From an uncultured Bacilli bacterium (GTDB lineage Bacteria; Bacillota_I; Bacilli_A; RF39; UBA660), in the NCBI GenBank assembly GCA_934101425.1, contig CAKOQQ010000003.1, forward strand, positions 1-64,000: a DNA stretch of 64,000 nucleotides, in the 5' to 3' direction. The notes beneath the pieces are model-generated. The model worked only from the letters and a program-made list of their open reading frames with translations, was not told the DNA's origin and did no database searches. The stretch's first letter is position 1; each line of letters begins with the position of its first letter. Positions 60,268 to 64,000 of this stretch are shown in pieces. Both the position numbers and the translations under genes were made by a program.

Positions 60268-61197
60268 CTACAATCTATTTGCTTTTGAATTTTTTATTGT
60301 AATAAATATTAGGAATATAACTACAGCACATAGTAATCCAATGCCAACATATAATACTATTGGAGTTTTCTTTTCTACTGTTTCTTCCTCTTTATCTACA
60401 AACTTTTCTTCTCCACTATATATTTTATCACAATCTAGTATCTTTTTGCTACCATTTGAATTAATTTCATACATAATATTACAATCATTCGCAGAATTTC
60501 CAAAATATGTTTTAAGCAGCATTATTTTATAATTTGAATTATCACTTGTTCTAAATGTTTTTTCAAAATAATATGAAGGCATACTAAGTTCTTCATCTAT
60601 ATTACCAAAAAACTCCTCTAAAACTTTTATGCCATTTTTATCTTTTATATATGCAATAGTAAAGACATAATCCTTAATAGATGTATATATGTTAGTTGCC
60701 ACATATATAGTAGAATCACTAGAAAGTGATATTTTTTTTGCATATGTAAGTTCGCCATAATCACCTACATTCTTTTCTTTTAATAAAGATTCTAATTCAA
60801 CAATATCACTTTCAGTAAAGTCTTCATAATTATCATTAACATTTAGTTCTGCAGAACCAGAATAAGCAAAAAGTGGTGCAATGTACTTGTGAGATATTCT
60901 ATCTTCATCAAATAAGTACCATCTTTTATTAAATTGTAAATAGTATGTACCTGCATAACCATTATTATCATAAACCTTGAAACTTTTCCAATTTACAGTT
61001 TCTGGTTTAATAAATGACCAATTTGTACCATCATTATATATTACTTTATCAATTCCATATACATAATACTCTTCATTTTTTACTTCTTCTTTAGGTGGTT
61101 TATTTGTATTATCTTTATTTATCTTATCTTTAAATAGAAATATACTAACAACACCAATTATTAATACTACAAATATTATTAAATAACTTTTCTTCAT
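60268..61197 (-). CDS. Two-pass membrane protein of the secretion locus, family unknown
   Basis: 309 residues: an N-terminal helix (5-22), a large outward domain (about 45-270; YVYGIDKVIYNDGTNWSFIK, YYLQFNKRWYLFDEDRISHK, SANDCNIMYEINSNGSKKIL) with a small number of Cys residues, and a C-terminal helix (about 280-302). Topology resembles components placed between VirD4 and the peptidoglycan-cutting protein in conjugative loci. No family recognised. The gene touches its neighbours (5 to 9 bases), consistent with one operon. Confidence 0.6.
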   Translation of the reverse strand: MKKSYLIIFVVLIIGVVSIFLFKDKINKDNTNKPPKEEVKNEEYYVYGIDKVIYNDGTNWSFIKPETVNWKSFKVYDNNGYAGTYYLQFNKRWYLFDEDRISHKYIAPLFAYSGSAELNVNDNYEDFTESDIVELESLLKEKNVGDYGELTYAKKISLSSDSTIYVATNIYTSIKDYVFTIAYIKDKNGIKVLEEFFGNIDEELSMPSYYFEKTFRTSDNSNYKIMLLKTYFGNSANDCNIMYEINSNGSKKILDCDKIYSGEEKFVDKEEETVEKKTPIVLYVGIGLLCAVVIFLIFITIKNSKANRL

Positions 61198-61202
61198 ATT
61201 AT

Positions 61203-63710
61203 CTACCTCGCTTGGAAAAGACCTATAGTATGTGGAAGATTTAAGATAGCTGGGTATACCTCTGGTGATAATATATCAACATTTCTAGCTGGGTCTGCCA
61301 TTCTAATAGTACCATTTTCTTCAATTCCAGTAATTGCTACCCAGTGTTGACCATTTGGAATTTTTACTTCCATAACAACATAATAACCTTGATTTAAATA
61401 TCCTGATAATTGTTGTGCTAAATCATTCATGCTTTTTGCTGTAATACTTTGGCTACCTGCATAAACAAAATTAGGTGCAATCGATGACCATCCACTCCAA
61501 GTGAAATTACCACCACTAACAAATCCTCCATTTTGATTTAGTGTTTGCACAAATACTCCAGGGTCAAATTTATCAACAGTAAGAGTTGTCCCAGATCTAG
61601 CTATTTGAATAGAAACTGACGTAACTAAACATCCTATATTACAAATGTTTTTAGAAGAACCACCCATAATAATTCCGGACCATTCTTCACCACATTGTTT
61701 CCATTCTAATGCTTCACCAAAATAGCATCCACCTGATAATGAATTACCTTCACTATATGTGTTCATAAGTATTTCATTAAAGTCTAAGCCAGCTTCTGCA
61801 TAAGCTTTCCACTTATTTTGTGTAGTATTTATGTAAGCTGTCACTATATTTTCGCCAAGTGCATTTACAACAGTCATACCAGCAGTAGAATTAACAGTTT
61901 CATAAAATTTATCTTTTCTTTCACCAGAAAGTGCTTGCTTATAAACTTTTCCCCCTACATTTGTTCCGGACATAAGCGTTCCATCTACATTAGAACAACC
62001 ATTTTCCGTATCACAATAAACTTGATCATTAGTACAATTACGTAAAGTAATTATATTGGTAGAAGGATTATATCCAAGCCAACAATTAGAAGGATCACCT
62101 GGACACATTCCTTGTTGTCTTGTTAAAGCAAATGTTCTAGCAGCTATGGCTTGTGCTTTTATTGCTTCCGCAGGGAATGAAGTATCAATTTCCCCATATA
62201 CAACACCTTTTACATAATCTTCTAAATCGATTAAGCCACCAATCTTTTGTTGATTTCCTTTAGTTGAACCACATGTTAAAAGTTGCACTTTAACATCACT
62301 TTTACCACTATTTCCTACAGTACCATCACTATTAGGAGCATACGAACAAGTAACACCACCAGTATAACTTGGCATATAGTCTTCATACATTTCTGCCATT
62401 TCAAATATAGTTTCAACATGTTTATCAACATCATTTTTATATTTTTCTGTTTCGGTATTTTTCATAAAATCATCTTTTGCAGCTTCTAAAATACCATTCT
62501 CATCTAACCAATTTAAATATGCTTTTTCTTTTGACTTTGTATCAATTGCGCCATTTAAATCTTCATATTCTTTCCTATGTATATCAATTTGATAAAACAA
62601 ATGCTCTTCAAGTAATAAAGCGGGTACATATTCTTGAGTTAAATAATTTCTAAATTTATCTTCATCATAATGATAAGAAACTGCATTTACAATACTTCTA
62701 GAATAAGTAACAGTACCATCATCATGAGTAGTAGAAACTGTAGTACAAGTTGAGTTCAAATCCATTTTAATCATATGCTTTGCAAGCATTCTAAGTTGAC
62801 TTGTTTTATTATCACCTGTAACCCATTTTACAAACTTTTCAAATATGTTATCTCCACTATCATATACAACACCAATTCCCTCTTCAATACTTTGTCTATA
62901 TACTTCATTATAATTTCCACATTGATCGGGGTCAGTGTTAGAAGTCCCAGCTCCACTTACTCTAGCCCAAATGACATCAAAATCGTATCCAACTTGGTCA
63001 CTTATAGTAGTTTCAGGATCAACTACACCAGTTTTTCTTTCTTCTTCACTCAGTGGTTGTACATACCAAGTTAAAGGGCTATCATCATCTATTCCTTCAT
63101 TTGCACAACTATTATTTGTTTCATCAAGTAATCCCATTTTAAGTAATCTTGAACAAGCTAATTCTTCTTGTTGCATTTGAAAATAATTTTCTTCGGTCTC
63201 ATCCATATAATTTAAAGCTGAAACAAGAAGCGGAGCTTTTATACTAACTGAATATGAACCTGTAGATACAAGCGATCCTTCATATTTAGTTACATTATTT
63301 TTATTCATAGCATTTTTTTCATTTGTTCTATATACTGTTATTACGTCTTTTATTCTATTAGAAAAATTAATTTCTCTTTGATGTAATTCTTTTTCCAAAC
63401 ATTCTTCATCAGTTCCATAACAGCCACTAGTAAAAAAATTTCCTAAACTGGCACCAAATTCTTTTATACCATCTACTGCACTAGTAATAAACTGAGTTAA
63501 TATCATTATTGGACCAGCAAGCATCATCAAAGAAACCAGAACAATTAAAACAACTCCTGCAATAGGCATAAGTATCCCTATTCCACTAATAAAATACTTT
63601 ATTTGCTTTATAGTTTTCTTTATTCCATCATTTTCATCTTTTTGTATCTCTCTAGCTTGTTTATTACGTTCCTTTATTTTATTTGCAAATCCTTTTAATT
63701 TTGATAACAT
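61203..63710 (-). CDS. Large membrane protein with SpoIID and C39-like domains
   Basis: 835 residues. A charged start is followed by membrane helices (about 35-78), a long helical outward region (about 80-470), a SpoIID domain (about 477-610: LIDLEDYVKGVVYGEIDTSF PAEAIKAQAIAARTF, with the Glu of GE matching the SpoIID catalytic Glu), and a C-terminal C39-like cysteine peptidase (about 670-835: NIGCLVTSVSIQIAR Cys, GQHWVAITG His, MADPA Asp). SpoIID breaks glycan strands, and C39-like folds cut peptides, so the protein could open the wall for a secretion channel, like VirB1-type hydrolases in other systems. Confidence 0.85.
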   Translation of the reverse strand: MLSKLKGFANKIKERNKQAREIQKDENDGIKKTIKQIKYFISGIGILMPIAGVVLIVLVSLMMLAGPIMILTQFITSAVDGIKEFGASLGNFFTSGCYGTDEECLEKELHQREINFSNRIKDVITVYRTNEKNAMNKNNVTKYEGSLVSTGSYSVSIKAPLLVSALNYMDETEENYFQMQQEELACSRLLKMGLLDETNNSCANEGIDDDSPLTWYVQPLSEEERKTGVVDPETTISDQVGYDFDVIWARVSGAGTSNTDPDQCGNYNEVYRQSIEEGIGVVYDSGDNIFEKFVKWVTGDNKTSQLRMLAKHMIKMDLNSTCTTVSTTHDDGTVTYSRSIVNAVSYHYDEDKFRNYLTQEYVPALLLEEHLFYQIDIHRKEYEDLNGAIDTKSKEKAYLNWLDENGILEAAKDDFMKNTETEKYKNDVDKHVETIFEMAEMYEDYMPSYTGGVTCSYAPNSDGTVGNSGKSDVKVQLLTCGSTKGNQQKIGGLIDLEDYVKGVVYGEIDTSFPAEAIKAQAIAARTFALTRQQGMCPGDPSNCWLGYNPSTNIITLRNCTNDQVYCDTENGCSNVDGTLMSGTNVGGKVYKQALSGERKDKFYETVNSTAGMTVVNALGENIVTAYINTTQNKWKAYAEAGLDFNEILMNTYSEGNSLSGGCYFGEALEWKQCGEEWSGIIMGGSSKNICNIGCLVTSVSIQIARSGTTLTVDKFDPGVFVQTLNQNGGFVSGGNFTWSGWSSIAPNFVYAGSQSITAKSMNDLAQQLSGYLNQGYYVVMEVKIPNGQHWVAITGIEENGTIRMADPARNVDILSPEVYPAILNLPHTIGLFQAR

Positions 63711-63717
63711 AAATCAC

Positions 63718-64000
63718 CTACATCTTATTTCTTGATATATTTTTTGATAAAAATTTTATAATTACAACTAGCAATATAATTCCTATTATACCATAACAAA
63801 TATATTTTATAATTGATTTATTAACTATAGTATCTTTAACGTTTTCTTTTTCTTCTTTTAGTGATGATGTAGAAAATGTAATATACAAATTTAAATCTTT
63901 AGTATCTTTATTTATATACCATTTACATACATTTACATTATTATTCTTAGTACAATCACCATTAGTATCAGTCACATCAAATGGTAATTTTATAGAAATA
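63718..64000 (-). CDS. C-terminal part of an unknown membrane protein (cut by window edge)
   Basis: The frame is open to the right edge. The visible residues read IKLPFDVTDTNGDCTKNNNV, NVCKWYINKDTKDLNLYITF and end with a membrane helix (about SIIKYICYGIIGIILLVVII) and KFLSKNISRNKM. It follows the same pattern as the other locus proteins: outward domain with Cys, C-terminal helix. Five bases separate it from the SpoIID/C39 gene. Family cannot be assigned from this piece. Confidence 0.5.
   Translation of the reverse strand, partial: ISIKLPFDVTDTNGDCTKNNNVNVCKWYINKDTKDLNLYITFSTSSLKEEKENVKDTIVNKSIIKYICYGIIGIILLVVIIKFLSKNISRNKM

Noticed and set aside
1..64000. tRNA genes, rRNA genes, CRISPR arrays, insertion sequences
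   Set aside because: None seen by eye; no rRNA signatures, no regular repeat-spacer array, and no transposase-like protein.

Overview
The window is strongly AT-rich, with tightly packed genes and intergenic stems that end in T-tracts. The gene neighbourhoods are those of a low-GC Bacillota of the class Bacilli: rodZ-like/pgsA/recA/rny, gpsB/rnpB, hrcA/grpE/dnaK/dnaJ, ssrA/smpB/rnr, and lon followed by spoVID/ysxE. TGA is used as a stop (genes ending at 20193 and 40837) and tryptophan is read from TGG, so this is the standard code and not the Mycoplasma code. Remnants or working parts of a sporulation programme sit among the core genes: a SigF/SigG-type sigma factor with a STAS partner, and a spoVID-ysxE pair. 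This suggests a spore-forming or recently spore-forming lineage, possibly one of the uncultured gut Bacilli close to Mollicutes. The species cannot be fixed from this sequence alone.

Positions 1-9960 are an accessory defence and mobile region. It holds a truncated AAA ATPase gene, a zinc-ribbon protein, an AbiEi-type antitoxin with no visible toxin, a DpnI-type methyl-dependent endonuclease, a type II endonuclease/methyltransferase pair, a frameshifted helix-turn-helix gene, a small OB-like protein, an unrecognised three-gene cassette with a membrane protein and a leader attenuator, and a C-terminal piece of a type I HsdR. Two noncoding stretches (1147-1496 and 3680-4303) flank the DpnI/type II block and share short motifs.

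Positions 10002-33806 are mostly housekeeping genes on the minus strand: recG, a CDF metal exporter, pheT-pheS behind a Phe T-box, a YbaK-type deacylase, gltX, rny, the STAS/sigma pair, envelope proteins, ysxE, spoVID, lon, recA (sigma-A promoter with a LexA box), pgsA, a RodZ-like protein, rnpB and gpsB. Two probable stand-alone small RNAs lie beside recG (9866-9959 minus, 12070-12165 plus).

Positions 33882-44594 encode the cell surface. An overlapping gene pair makes a secreted papain-like protease ending in a dockerin, and a membrane-anchored protein starting with a cohesin-like domain. This looks like a minimal cohesin-dockerin protease tether and is the most attractive candidate system here. 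YtxH-like and DUF948-like proteins, a lipoprotein, trmB, a small Met/Asn/Pro-rich protein, a DUF2207 protein and LemA follow.

Positions 44677-58078 hold the heat-shock operon under CIRCE, a PPM1-like methyltransferase, a holin-endolysin cassette on the 3' side of the tmRNA gene, ssrA, smpB, a CapA-like lipoprotein, rnr, rmuC, a TVP38/DedA-type protein and a rhodanese. Positions 58126-64000 look like the end of a conjugation-type secretion locus: a VirD4/TraG ATPase, two single-pass or two-pass membrane proteins, and a large membrane protein that fuses a SpoIID amidase-enhancer/lytic domain to a C39-like cysteine peptidase. The locus runs off the right edge.
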